The notes under the pieces were generated by a model. That model saw only the letters and a list, made by a program, of their open reading frames with translations. It had not been told where the DNA came from and ran no database searches. From positions 5,575,272 to 5,639,271 of the forward strand of contig CP070233.1 in assembly GCA_017355425.1 (NCBI GenBank): a stretch of DNA of 64,000 bases. Reading direction: 5' to 3'. Position numbers and translations under genes: made by a program. Source of the DNA: Dolichospermum sp. DET69. GTDB taxonomy: Bacteria; Cyanobacteriota; Cyanobacteriia; Cyanobacteriales; Nostocaceae. Positions 54,507 to 63,166 of this stretch are shown piece after piece (position 1 is the first letter of the stretch; each line of letters starts with the position of its first letter).

Positions 54507-55199
54507 CTACAAACTAGGAGGCAGAATCAATACATCAATTTGATGGATAACTCCGTTACCACCCTGAATATCTGCCTTAGTTACCTTTGCATCATTGACT
54601 AGAACACCATTACTATCAACTTTGACAGTAATAGGGTCTCCTTGTAGGCTTTTTACTTCCCCAGATTTTAAATCACTTGAAAGTACCTTACCAGGGACTA
54701 CATGATATGTTAGAACTTTCACTAATACTTCCTTATTTTCTGGCTTTAACAACTCTCGTAATGCGTCTTGTGGTAGTTTTTTGAATGCTTCATCTGTGGG
54801 GGCAAAAATGGTAAAAGGACCAGTCCCTTGTAAAGTTTTTGTAAGTCCCGCTGCATCTAAGGCTTTGAGAAGGGTCTTAAAAGATCCATTAGCTTGAGCC
54901 AAATCTACTATGTTTCTGGTTTCTTTTGTTTCAGTTATGGGTGTTGTTGGGGTGGATTGAATAGGGGGAACTTCTGTTTCTGACTCCGTGGGTTTGGTGA
55001 CAGGTGGAGTTTCACTAGGTTTTTTGCTACGATTGTAAGGCGGTTCGTTGAAAATACTTGGCTTAGTATTGCGGACTTCTTTGGCTGGAGATGGGATAGC
55101 AGTCAAAAGACTGATACTAATTAATCCCATGATGGCAGTGATTCTGGTCAATAATTTGCTGTAATTAGCCTTCATAAATTTTGTTTGTACTGATTGCAT
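54507..55199 (-). CDS. Exported fasciclin (FAS1) domain protein
   Basis: 230 residues. An N-terminal signal peptide (LTRITAIMGLISISLLTAIP, cleavage about residue 39) precedes a Pro/Thr-rich linker (residues 45-90), then one FAS1 domain (residues 95-230) with LAQANGSFKTLLKALDAAGL, GPFTIFAPTDEAFKKLP, LTYHVVPGKVLSSDL and VNDAKVTKADIQGGNGVIHQID. FAS1 proteins are secreted adhesion-type proteins. Start alternatives: first Met or Met10 (MKANYSK), the latter giving a more usual signal peptide. Confidence 0.92.
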   Translation of the reverse strand: MQSVQTKFMKANYSKLLTRITAIMGLISISLLTAIPSPAKEVRNTKPSIFNEPPYNRSKKPSETPPVTKPTESETEVPPIQSTPTTPITETKETRNIVDLAQANGSFKTLLKALDAAGLTKTLQGTGPFTIFAPTDEAFKKLPQDALRELLKPENKEVLVKVLTYHVVPGKVLSSDLKSGEVKSLQGDPITVKVDSNGVLVNDAKVTKADIQGGNGVIHQIDVLILPPSL

Positions 55200-55735
55200 A
55201 CAAGTTATATCAAGATTTATAACATTTTGCCAAATAAAAAAATTTATTTACTTAGTGAACAAGAGCTTTATCAAAAATTAGGTAACACTATCGAAGAATT
55301 TAGGAATCAGTAGTCAGAATATTTGTAAAGTCTCGCAGTTTTATGATAAATTATAATTTGTACATTGGCTAAATTGACTAAAAATACTAAATACGGGTAT
55401 TGATTTTATTTGTTATACATCCTTATTTGTTCGCTAGAAAACCCACGCCACAGATCATGTGCGTCATAAAGGCATAAAAAAAACAAAATTGAGACTGGGT
55501 TTGCACCGTGCATAAGTCCTATAAATTATTTTAAAAATACAAAACATCTTTTGTAGTGCTAAATCAATCTATCTATTGGTAGAAAAATCCTAGTTAATTA
55601 GGACAGAAATTAGAGTAATTTTTAACTTGATTGGCAGCAACTCAACCCAAAAAATGGTAAATTAATCGGAAAAATGCTAAGAATTAAAGATACAATCATA
55701 AAATTGACAACCAAGCAAGGTGCAAAATATACAAT
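55200..55735. other. Divergent intergenic region, nothing recognised
   Basis: About 535 bp between the FAS1 and GST genes. AT-rich, no ORF with protein character, no repeat copies. It presumably holds both promoters. Confidence 0.4.
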
Positions 55736-56530
55736 ATGCTAGAACTATATCAGTGGGAACTATCTCAATTTTCCGAAAAAGTCCGACTCATTCTCGATTA
55801 TAAAGGGCTAGAGTATCGCAAAATTGAAGTTGCACCAGGAATTGGACAGTTAGAATTATTTCGGATGACTGGACAGAAACAAGTCCCAGTGCTAAAAGAT
55901 GGTAATAGATATATTGCTGATTCTACAGAAATCGCTAAGTATTTAGATTCAGAATACCCAGATCGGCCACTGATACCAACAGATCCCAAAAAACGCGCTT
56001 TGACTTTATTATTAGAAGATTGGGCAGATGAGTCAATAGGTGTTAAAGGTAGAAAGGCTCTATTTGCAGCCATTAGTCAAGATCAGAATTTCCGTAAGTC
56101 GTTGTTACCAGTTTCTACTCCAGATATTCTCAAAAGTTTTGTAGAAGGTGTTCCTGGTGATTTTCTGTCTGCGCTCGGTTTTGGTGTAGGTTTTACGCCC
56201 GATGCGGTAAATGCGGCTATTAGCAGCTTAAAACAAGATTTAGACATTATTACCCAATTGTTGGTAGGTAGTCCTTATTTAACAGGTGATGAACCAACGT
56301 TAGCTGATCTAACGGTAGCTAGTTTGTCAATACTTTTGAAGTTTCCTGATGGCGCTTACTTAGATTTACCAGTATCTCTCAGAGGAAAGGGGTTATCTAG
56401 CATAATTAATAATCCTGAGTATGAAGCATTTTTCGCCTGGCGCGATCGCATCTACTCACAATTTAGGAAACCATTACCAGGAATCACACCACCAACAGGA
56501 AATGCACCCACAAGCATTCAAATTGATTAA
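55736..56530 (+). CDS. Glutathione S-transferase family protein
   Basis: 264 residues. The N-terminal thioredoxin-like domain (1-80) has YQWELSQFSEKVRLILDYKG (catalytic Ser/Cys position is Ser-Glu-Lys), QKQVPVLKDGNRYIADSTEI (cis-Pro and the ES/DS glutathione motif) and AKYLDSEYP. The C-terminal helical domain has YLTGDEPTLADLTVASL (N-cap motif). Substrate unknown. Followed by a heptamer array and a HerA-like gene. Confidence 0.9.
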   Translation: MLELYQWELSQFSEKVRLILDYKGLEYRKIEVAPGIGQLELFRMTGQKQVPVLKDGNRYIADSTEIAKYLDSEYPDRPLIPTDPKKRALTLLLEDWADESIGVKGRKALFAAISQDQNFRKSLLPVSTPDILKSFVEGVPGDFLSALGFGVGFTPDAVNAAISSLKQDLDIITQLLVGSPYLTGDEPTLADLTVASLSILLKFPDGAYLDLPVSLRGKGLSSIINNPEYEAFFAWRDRIYSQFRKPLPGITPPTGNAPTSIQID

Positions 56531-56571
56531 GTTATTAGTCATTAGTTCTTAGTTCTTAGTCATTGAAGAAC

Positions 56572-56625
56572 GGACAAATGACAAATGACCAATGACAAAT
56601 GACCAATGACAAATAACTAATGACA
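56572..56625. repeat. Heptamer array (aatgacc/aatgaca)n
   Basis: About seven units of caatgac/aaatgac lie between the GST and HerA-like genes, preceded by a ttagttcttagttcttag run. Confidence 0.85.
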
Positions 56626-56633
56626 AAATTAAC

Positions 56634-58364
56634 ATGAATTTGGGACAACCATTAGGTTCAGTTATTCAAGGTTCTCTGACTGGAGGTTTGGAAGTCAGAT
56701 TACACCCAGACATTTCTGTCGAAGATATGCGGGTGGGTAAATTTCTCGTGGTACAGGGAATGCGATCGCGTTTTTTCTGTATGCTAACAGATGTATCCTT
56801 AGGAATGGCAAATGACCGCATTACAGCTAGTCCTCCCAATTGGGAAGATAGTTTTTTGCGCGAAGTCTTAGCTGGTAGCGGTACTTATGGGATGATCAAC
56901 CTAGCACCCATGTTGATGTTTACCCCTGAATCTCAAGAATCTGGTTTTTCCAGCAATGGTAAATCCCCTAATTCTTTTATACCATCGTCTACGGGTTTAG
57001 CCTCCTTTCAACCCCAAACTAGTACGACGATGGAATTATTGCCTGTTAAAACTATTCCTAGTCACTTCAGCCAAGTTTACGAAGCCAAGGAAGAGGATTT
57101 CCGTAAAGTGTTTGGTTGGGAAGATGATCCTCAACGCAACAACTTTTCTATCGGTAAACCATTAGATATGGATGTGCCGATTTGTATTGATTTAAACCGC
57201 TTTGTCGAACGAAGTAACGGGATTTTTGGTAAATCTGGGACTGGTAAATCTTTCCTGACTCGCTTAATTTTAGCTGGTGTAATTCGCAAAAATGCTGCTG
57301 TCAACTTGATTTTTGATATGCACTCAGAATATGGTTGGGAAGCGGTCGCAGAAGGAAAAAACGTCAGCACTGTTAAAGGCTTAAAACAGTTATTTCCCGG
57401 ACAAGTAGAAGTATACACACTTGATCCAGATTCAACTAAGCGGCGAGGAGTTAGGGACGCGCAAGAACTCTATCTTAGTTATGAACAAATTGAAGTTGAA
57501 GATATTAAATTATGTAATCGTGATTTAGGACTTTCAGAAGCGGCTTTAGATAATGCCAATATTCTATTTAGTGAATTAGGTAAATCTTGGATTATTAAGT
57601 TACTAAATATGAGTAACGAAGATATTGAGATGTTTTGTGACGAAAAGCGAGGACACAAAGGCTCAATCATGGCATTACAGCGTAAACTATTACGTTTAGA
57701 TAATTTAAAATATATGCGGAGCGCTTGTCCGCAAAATTATATTAAAAATATTGTCCAATGTCTGGAAGCTGGAAAAAACGTAGTTATTGAATTTGGTTCC
57801 CAGTCAAATATGCTTTCATATATGTTGGTAACAAATATGATCACCAGACGGATACATGAGCATTATGTCAAAAAAGCCGATAAATTTCTCCAAAGCAAAA
57901 ATCCTTTAGATCGTCCCACACCATTAATGATTACAATCGAGGAAGCACACCGCTTTCTTGACCCAGGAGTAGTACAAAGTACAATTTTTGGAACTATTGC
58001 TAGGGAACTGCGAAAATATTTTGTCACACTTTTGGTAGTTGATCAACGTCCATCGGGGATAGATAATGAGGTTATGTCCCAGATCGGTACTCGCATTACG
58101 GCTTTGCTAAATGACGAGAAGGATATTGATGCTATTTTTACTGGTGTATCTGGTGCGGGTGGTTTACGCTCAGTCTTAGCTAAGTTAGACTCTAAGCAAC
58201 AGGCTCTAATTTTAGGTCATGCTGTTCCTATGCCGGTGGTTGTGCGTACCCGTCCCTATGATTCCACCTTTTACGCCGAAATTGGTGCTATCGCTTGGGA
58301 AGAAAAGTCAGATGAGGAAGTATTCACCGCTGCTGAACTAGCAAAAGCAGACTTAGGATTTTAG
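56634..58364 (+). CDS. HerA-like ATPase (DUF87)
   Basis: A 576-residue FtsK/HerA-class ATPase. The N-terminal HAS-barrel-like region (1-110) is followed by an insert and the motor domain with Walker A GIFGKSGTGKSFLTRLI near residue 197, the IFDMHSEYGWEAVAEGK segment, Walker B MITIEEAHRFLDPGV near 435, the sensor VVDQRPSGIDNEVMSQIGTR and a C-terminal VRTRPYD. HerA proteins pump DNA, commonly with NurA nuclease in DNA repair; no NurA gene is beside it. Stand-alone cyanobacterial member. Confidence 0.9.
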   Translation: MNLGQPLGSVIQGSLTGGLEVRLHPDISVEDMRVGKFLVVQGMRSRFFCMLTDVSLGMANDRITASPPNWEDSFLREVLAGSGTYGMINLAPMLMFTPESQESGFSSNGKSPNSFIPSSTGLASFQPQTSTTMELLPVKTIPSHFSQVYEAKEEDFRKVFGWEDDPQRNNFSIGKPLDMDVPICIDLNRFVERSNGIFGKSGTGKSFLTRLILAGVIRKNAAVNLIFDMHSEYGWEAVAEGKNVSTVKGLKQLFPGQVEVYTLDPDSTKRRGVRDAQELYLSYEQIEVEDIKLCNRDLGLSEAALDNANILFSELGKSWIIKLLNMSNEDIEMFCDEKRGHKGSIMALQRKLLRLDNLKYMRSACPQNYIKNIVQCLEAGKNVVIEFGSQSNMLSYMLVTNMITRRIHEHYVKKADKFLQSKNPLDRPTPLMITIEEAHRFLDPGVVQSTIFGTIARELRKYFVTLLVVDQRPSGIDNEVMSQIGTRITALLNDEKDIDAIFTGVSGAGGLRSVLAKLDSKQQALILGHAVPMPVVVRTRPYDSTFYAEIGAIAWEEKSDEEVFTAAELAKADLGF

Positions 58365-58877
58365 TTCAATAAACAACCGTCAACCGTCAACTTCGTAACA
58401 TCCCTCCTTTTACAAGTAACTCAAGTTCGGTTATCCGGCTACTTGAAAGCAACTTGAGAGGGTTCTTTCGCGTCACTATGAATATACCAGCACAGTTTTT
58501 TGGAAGTTAAAGAAAAATAGTTATCAACTTTTTAGATTGATTACTGAAATATTTATCATCTGGGAACTTTACTATTCGCTCTGTTTGTCGTAACATAAAA
58601 CCAAAGTAAACTCATACTGACTCCGTTTTTTTAAACCGACTACTAGATAAATAAAAAAAACAATTCTAGAAAACAGTCCAATGTACTTTTGCTAAAACTC
58701 CAAAATTAAGGAAAGATAAGGAGACATATTTTTAGAGTACCAACACCTTAATAAAGGCTTGATCAATGTAATTATTGATGGTAGCTTTTTATATCCAGTA
58801 ATGTATATTGTTAGGCTTCCGAATTGCCTTTGTTAAAAAAATATTGATTATGTTTAAGGAGTAGAGGAAAAGCGCCA
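58365..58877. promoter_or_regulatory. Long leader of the sigma factor gene
   Basis: Over 500 bp without a gene. The only recurring motif is ccgtcaaccgtcaac near 58377-58391. aaggagtagagg at 58857-58868 is a good ribosome binding site for the ATG at 58878. The length suggests complex regulation of the sigma factor, but no operator can be named. Confidence 0.4.
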
Positions 58878-59861
58878 ATGCCTACAGCTAAAAATCATAC
58901 AGAAAATGTCAATGCCAAATTCACAGCGGATATGGTGCGAACCTATCTGCGGGAAATTGGCCGTGTACCCTTGTTAAGCCGTGAGCAAGAGATTATTTAC
59001 GGTAAACAAGTACAGCAAATGATGGCACTGCTAGAAGCTAAAGAAGCTTTAAGCAAAGAAATTGATCATGAACCTAGTCTATCAGAATGGGCTGCCCGTG
59101 TTGAGCAATCCGAAACAGAACTAAATCATTTGATGACGCAAGGTAAACGAGCCAAGCAAAAAATGATTGAAGCGAATTTACGCTTGGTTGTAGCTATTGC
59201 GAAAAAATATCAAAAGCGCAATATGGAGTTTCTGGATTTAATTCAGGAAGGAACTTTGGGCTTAGAACGGGGTGTGGAGAAATTTGATCCTATGCGGGGT
59301 TATAAGTTCTCAACCTATGCTTACTGGTGGATTCGTCAAGCAATTACCAGAGCGATCGCCCAACAAGGCCGAACAATCCGCTTACCAATTCATATTACCG
59401 AGAAATTGAACAAAATTAAAAAAGTTCAACGGGAATTAGCCCAAAAGTTAGGAAGATCACCCTCACCTACGGAAATCGCCAAAGAATTAGAGTTAGAACC
59501 TGCTCAGATTCGTGAATATCTGAATATGGCTCGTCAACCAGTCTCTCTAGATGTGCGTGTCGGTGAGAACCAGGATACTGAGTTGCAAGAAATGCTGGAA
59601 GATGATGGGCCATCACCAGAGTATTACACTACTCAGGAATTCTTACGTCAAGATTTGAATAGTCTGCTTGCAGAACTCACACCTCAACAGCGCCAAGTTG
59701 TAGCCTTACGTTTTGGGTTAGAAGATGGAAATGAACTGTCTTTGGCAAAAGTCGGTGAACGGTTAAACCTCAGCCGGGAACGAGTCCGTCAACTAGAACA
59801 TCAAGCTCTTGCACATTTACGTCGCCGTCGAGCTAATGTCAAAGAATACATCGCCAGCTAG
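58878..59861 (+). CDS. Group 2 RNA polymerase sigma-70 factor (RpoD/SigA-like)
   Basis: A 327-residue sigma factor. Region 1.2 is VRTYLREIGRVPLLSREQEI; region 2 is EANLRLVVAIAKKYQKRNME then LDLIQEGTLGLERGVEKFDP and FSTYAYWWIRQAITRAI; region 3 is RLPIHITEKLNKIKKVQREL; region 4 is LRFGLEDGNELSLAKVGERL with helix-turn-helix LNLSRERVRQLEHQALAHLR. The lack of region 1.1 and the size place it among the non-essential group 2 factors (SigB/C/D/E) of cyanobacteria; which one cannot be decided here. An intrinsic terminator follows. Confidence 0.94.
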   Translation: MPTAKNHTENVNAKFTADMVRTYLREIGRVPLLSREQEIIYGKQVQQMMALLEAKEALSKEIDHEPSLSEWAARVEQSETELNHLMTQGKRAKQKMIEANLRLVVAIAKKYQKRNMEFLDLIQEGTLGLERGVEKFDPMRGYKFSTYAYWWIRQAITRAIAQQGRTIRLPIHITEKLNKIKKVQRELAQKLGRSPSPTEIAKELELEPAQIREYLNMARQPVSLDVRVGENQDTELQEMLEDDGPSPEYYTTQEFLRQDLNSLLAELTPQQRQVVALRFGLEDGNELSLAKVGERLNLSRERVRQLEHQALAHLRRRRANVKEYIAS

Positions 59862-59910
59862 AAATGCTAACGCGCAACATTGTATCTCAAAGCATCTCCC
59901 TCGGTGATGC

Positions 59911-59945
59911 GCCTCCTGAGTCCAAAACAGGGGGCAATTTTTTTT
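59911..59945 (+). terminator. Intrinsic terminator after the sigma gene
   Basis: Stem gcctcctg/cagggggc with loop agtccaaaa (one G-T pair), followed by aatttttttt. It lies 50 bp past the sigma stop. Confidence 0.75.
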
Positions 59946-60066
59946 GGGGAGAAAGCAGGAAGGGTTTTTAATTTATTTTGCGAAATCGGTGAATTAGCAG
60001 TTGTATGTACTTTTAGTTCCACACCAAAATTAAACAGATTAGATATATCCCAAAAATGCACATAAG

Positions 60067-60211
60067 AGACTTCCAAATAAAAAAATATCCCAAAATTTCT
60101 TGTGGTGCAGGCATACTTCGACAAGCTCAGTACAAGTCTTGCCTGCTAATAATATCAGGAGGGAACCAGATGCCCATCCCACAAGATTGGATAATCTTTT
60201 TTGTGGAGTCT
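60067..60211. mobile_element. MITE family B, 145-bp copy
   Basis: Ends agacttccaaataaaaaaat and cttttttgtggagtct are imperfect inverted repeats. The inner motifs ttcttgtggtgcaggcat, caagtcttgcctgct and gatgcccatcccacaagatt are shared with 14664-14943 and 36475-36626. A short insertion (acttcgacaagctcagtac) sits in the left half. No ORF. Confidence 0.75.
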
Positions 60212-60476
60212 TCTAATCACGATGACAAAGTATAAAAATTTTTAATCTTTATTTTACATCCCCCAATTGGATGATTTTGTTATGTGAAGTATAAATTTAT
60301 TAACTAATGATAATCTGCAATTATTCCCTAAAATCACATAAACAGAGAGTTTTTGCTGAATTTGAAATTAAATATATAGATAAAACTTTTGAGGGAATCT
60401 TCTGTAATTACTATTTAGTTATTATTGCAGGAATCCAGGAAACAACCATACTTAACTTTATTGCGGGAGAAATCCG
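60212..60476. other. Intergenic region
   Basis: AT-rich. A 64-codon plus-strand frame (60307-60501) lacks family features and overlaps the next gene. Nothing supported. Confidence 0.4.
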
Positions 60477-61193
60477 GTGCTTAATCATATTTCCAAATTA
60501 ATGACTTCCAGTAAATTTCAATTTCCCGTCGTTGGCTTGATTATTTCTATTGGTGTTTTAGGTATTAATTATTCTAGTCAACAACATTACAAACTCCTCT
60601 CATCAACAGCTATGGCTGCTAATTATGTAGTACCTCACCATCAAAGTCAGATTAAATCTGATCCGGCTCTTTTATCACTAGTCCAAGAGATAAAACAGAA
60701 AAGTATTCAACAATCACCAGTTAATAGTTATTATCAGGTATCTACTGATAAATTGACAAAAAATATCACCACATTAGCTACAAATACAAGAGAACTAGGT
60801 AAAAAAGGAAAAGTTGAATTTCCAGAACAAGATGGGATTTATCTTTATGGACAATCAGCAACACCAAATCAATTAGGACAAGGTTACATTCTCTTTCAAA
60901 AACAGCAAAGTAAAATCATTGGGGCTTTATATGTTCCTCAATCCGAATTTAGTTGTTTTCAAGGAACTTTGGCTGAGTCAGGAGAATTAGCAATGACGGT
61001 GAAGAGTTCCCCCGGTGAAGTCGGTGCAATTGAGGTTTCTACAAGTAGCACAATACCTAAAATCAGTGATGATGAATCAACAAGTTATGCTCACTCAATC
61101 AGTTTGCAAGACTATCATCAATTAAATTTTTTGAGTCCTAATGATAGAGAAATATTGCAAATGTGTAAACAGGACGCTAATGGTGTTAGGTAA
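60477..61193 (+). CDS. Exported or membrane-anchored hypothetical protein
   Basis: 238 residues from GTG 60477, or 230 from ATG 60501 (MTSSKFQF), which gives a cleaner N-terminus. One hydrophobic segment (FPVVGLIISIGVLGINYSS) is a signal anchor or signal peptide. The remaining domain includes IYLYGQSATPNQLGQGYILF, FQKQQSKIIGALYVPQSEFS and ISLQDYHQLNFLSPNDREIL. I recognise this as a cyanobacterial hypothetical type but no function. Single gene. Confidence 0.7.
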   Translation: MLNHISKLMTSSKFQFPVVGLIISIGVLGINYSSQQHYKLLSSTAMAANYVVPHHQSQIKSDPALLSLVQEIKQKSIQQSPVNSYYQVSTDKLTKNITTLATNTRELGKKGKVEFPEQDGIYLYGQSATPNQLGQGYILFQKQQSKIIGALYVPQSEFSCFQGTLAESGELAMTVKSSPGEVGAIEVSTSSTIPKISDDESTSYAHSISLQDYHQLNFLSPNDREILQMCKQDANGVR

Positions 61194-61238
61194 GCTTTTA
61201 CAAGATTGCCAATATAGTTTAAAACATCTATAATAAGG

Positions 61239-61473
61239 ATGGACAAAGTATTCTTTGTTAACAATGATATTGAACGAAATCTATCAGGATTTATCAAACT
61301 CATTCAAGAAGGTAATAGCTTGATTATTACTCAAGCGAATGAACCAATTGTGATAAATCAATCTCTGAAAAAAGCCTCGTCCTATTGGTCTATGTGCAGG
61401 TGAATTTGTTGTTCCTGATGATTTTAATGATCCTCTTCCTGAAGAGATTATTAATCTGTTTGAAAGTCCATGA
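61239..61473 (+). pseudogene. VapB-type (Phd/DUF2281-like) antitoxin, frameshifted
   Basis: Frame one reads MDKVFFVNNDIERNLSGFIK, LIQEGNSLIITQANEPIVIN and then goes off; the expected ending RPIGLCAGEFVVPDDFNDPL PEEIINLF is in the next frame. The break is at the A6 run 61368-61373; five As would join KKPRPIGLCAG. The stop overlaps the PIN gene start (ATGA at 61470). Confidence 0.8.
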
Positions 61474-61856
61474 AACTACTGTTAGATACTCATATTTTTC
61501 TGTGGTTTATTACTAATAATAACCGACTATCACAAAAATATTGTGATTCTATTAGTGATGCAGATAATGAAATTTATTTGAGTGTAGTTTCAGTTTGGGA
61601 AGCAATGATTAAATATCAATTAGGAAAATTAACTTTACCAGAATCTCCTGATACTTATCTTCCCAAACAACGTGAAAAGCATTTAATTTCTAGCTTATCT
61701 ATTAATGAAACTACGATTGCTCAATTAGCCAAACTACCACCCTGACATCATGATCCCTTTGATCGTCTTTTAATTTGTCAATCTTTAGAGCATGATTTAA
61801 TGATGATGACAGAAGATAAAGCAATTATTTCCTATCCAATGGCTAAAGGTTTTTGA
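61470..61856 (+). pseudogene. VapC-type PIN toxin with an internal stop
   Basis: It starts MKLLLDTHIFLWFITNNNRL (Asp6 of the PIN site), VSVWEAMIKYQLGKL (Glu) and reaches LAKLPP, where TGA (61743-61745) replaces the usual Leu codon. The frame then continues HHDPFDRLLICQSLEHDLMM to AIISYPMAKGF, restoring the complete 128-residue family length. The DPFDR Asp and the TED motif follow the stop. Inactive unless read through. Confidence 0.82.
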
Positions 61857-61872
61857 ATATTTACAAATCCCA

Positions 61873-62562
61873 TTAATACTCAATTCCCGCTTGAGCTTTC
61901 ACACCTTGATCCTTAAAAGGATGCTTAACTAATGTCATTTCCGTGACTAAATCTGCCTTTTCAATTAGTGGTGGTGGTGCGCCTCTTCCCGTGAGAATTA
62001 CGTGCTTGTCTGCTGGTTTTTCGGCTAAACCTGCTAATACTTCTTCAACTTGTAAATAACCCAGTTTGAGAGCAATATTAATTTCATCTAAAAGAACTAA
62101 TTTAAAATCGGGGTTTTTGATAAATTCTAGGGATTTTTCCCAAGCAGCAGCAGCTTTATCGAGATCACGATCACGATCTTGGGTTTCCCATGTAAAACCT
62201 TCACCCATTGCGTGAAATTCTAGTTGGTTTTCCCAATGACTAAAAGCGCGTTTCTCTGCTGGTTCCCATGAGCCTTTGATAAATTGAACTATTGCTACTT
62301 TATATCCATGTCCAAGCGATCGCAAAACCATTCCCAAAGCCGCAGTAGTTTTACCTTTACCATGACCAGTATTGACAATAATTAAGCCTTTTTCGGGTAT
62401 GGCTTTAGCTATGCGTTGATCTTGGACTTCTTTCCGTCGCTGCATTTTTTGACGATACTTATCATCAGACTTATCATCAGGTTGAGATGATGATATTACC
62501 TCATCAATTAACCGAGAAATTTCTTGATCTGTGTTTAATTCTTCTGGAGTGTCGTTTTTCAT
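61873..62562 (-). CDS. cobO: Cob(I)yrinic acid a,c-diamide adenosyltransferase
   Basis: Adds the 5'-deoxyadenosyl group to corrinoids in cobalamin synthesis and salvage. 229 residues of the CobO/BtuR type: P-loop IVNTGHGKGKTTAALGM near residue 62, VAIVQFIKGSWEPAEKRAF, LVLLDEINIALKLGYL, HVILTGRGAPPPLIEKADLV and the final HPFKDQGVKAQAGIEY. The N-terminal ~45 residues are variable. Monocistronic. Confidence 0.96.
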   Translation of the reverse strand: MKNDTPEELNTDQEISRLIDEVISSSQPDDKSDDKYRQKMQRRKEVQDQRIAKAIPEKGLIIVNTGHGKGKTTAALGMVLRSLGHGYKVAIVQFIKGSWEPAEKRAFSHWENQLEFHAMGEGFTWETQDRDRDLDKAAAAWEKSLEFIKNPDFKLVLLDEINIALKLGYLQVEEVLAGLAEKPADKHVILTGRGAPPPLIEKADLVTEMTLVKHPFKDQGVKAQAGIEY

Positions 62563-62678
62563 AAACCCTGTTGATAAATAACTGTTAAGACTAAGAGAAT
62601 GAAGTATAATTTCTCTGCTTCGACAAATTCATTAGTCATGATAAACCAGAAATCATATAAATTCTGTTAGCTGCGATC

Positions 62679-62966
62679 TTAATAATTTGTTTTATATTCT
62701 ACTTCAAATCGTTGACATTCTTCTTGATATCGAGTGAATTCAATATCTAGTGATTCCTTATTAGCATAATAATAAGCCAACGCAGTGTAAATACCTGCAA
62801 TTGTCAAATAAGGTTTATCTTCCATAATTTCTTCTGGAGTCATACCAGATTTAATCTCATTCATAATATACTGAACAGTAATGCGAGTGTCAGCAATTCG
62901 CGGACGACCACCACAAGTATCTGGTGTGCTAACAATCAAAGTGGAAATATCTGTGATGGTTGGCAT
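62679..62966 (-). CDS. DUF433 family protein (antitoxin-like)
   Basis: 95 residues with the DUF433 core: the motif GGRPRIADTRITVQYIMNEI, KSGMTPEEIMEDKPYLT and GIYTALAYYYANKE. The family has a winged-helix-like fold and is often the antitoxin of DUF5615 PIN-like toxins; no such toxin gene is adjacent. Probably an orphan or acting with a distant partner. Confidence 0.9.
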   Translation of the reverse strand: MPTITDISTLIVSTPDTCGGRPRIADTRITVQYIMNEIKSGMTPEEIMEDKPYLTIAGIYTALAYYYANKESLDIEFTRYQEECQRFEVEYKTNY

Positions 62967-63166
62967 CGGTTTCTGACTTAATCCTCTGGAATAATCTTAT
63001 TGTAAACCGAAAAGAGCGATCGCTAATTGCTATTTAGTAATCACTTAAATTATTCCATTGAGCATTACCACTAATTTATATCGCTACAAAATATTTTAGT
63101 AACTTCCGTACATTTGAATACGATAACATTGTATTCGGCATATTTACTATTCAGGATTTCCCAAAA

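Noticed and set aside
58878-59861. Link between the anti-sigma kinase at 40015 and this sigma factor
   Set aside because: They are 18 kb apart with no shared operon; RsbW-type kinases usually pair with SigF-type factors, which this is not.
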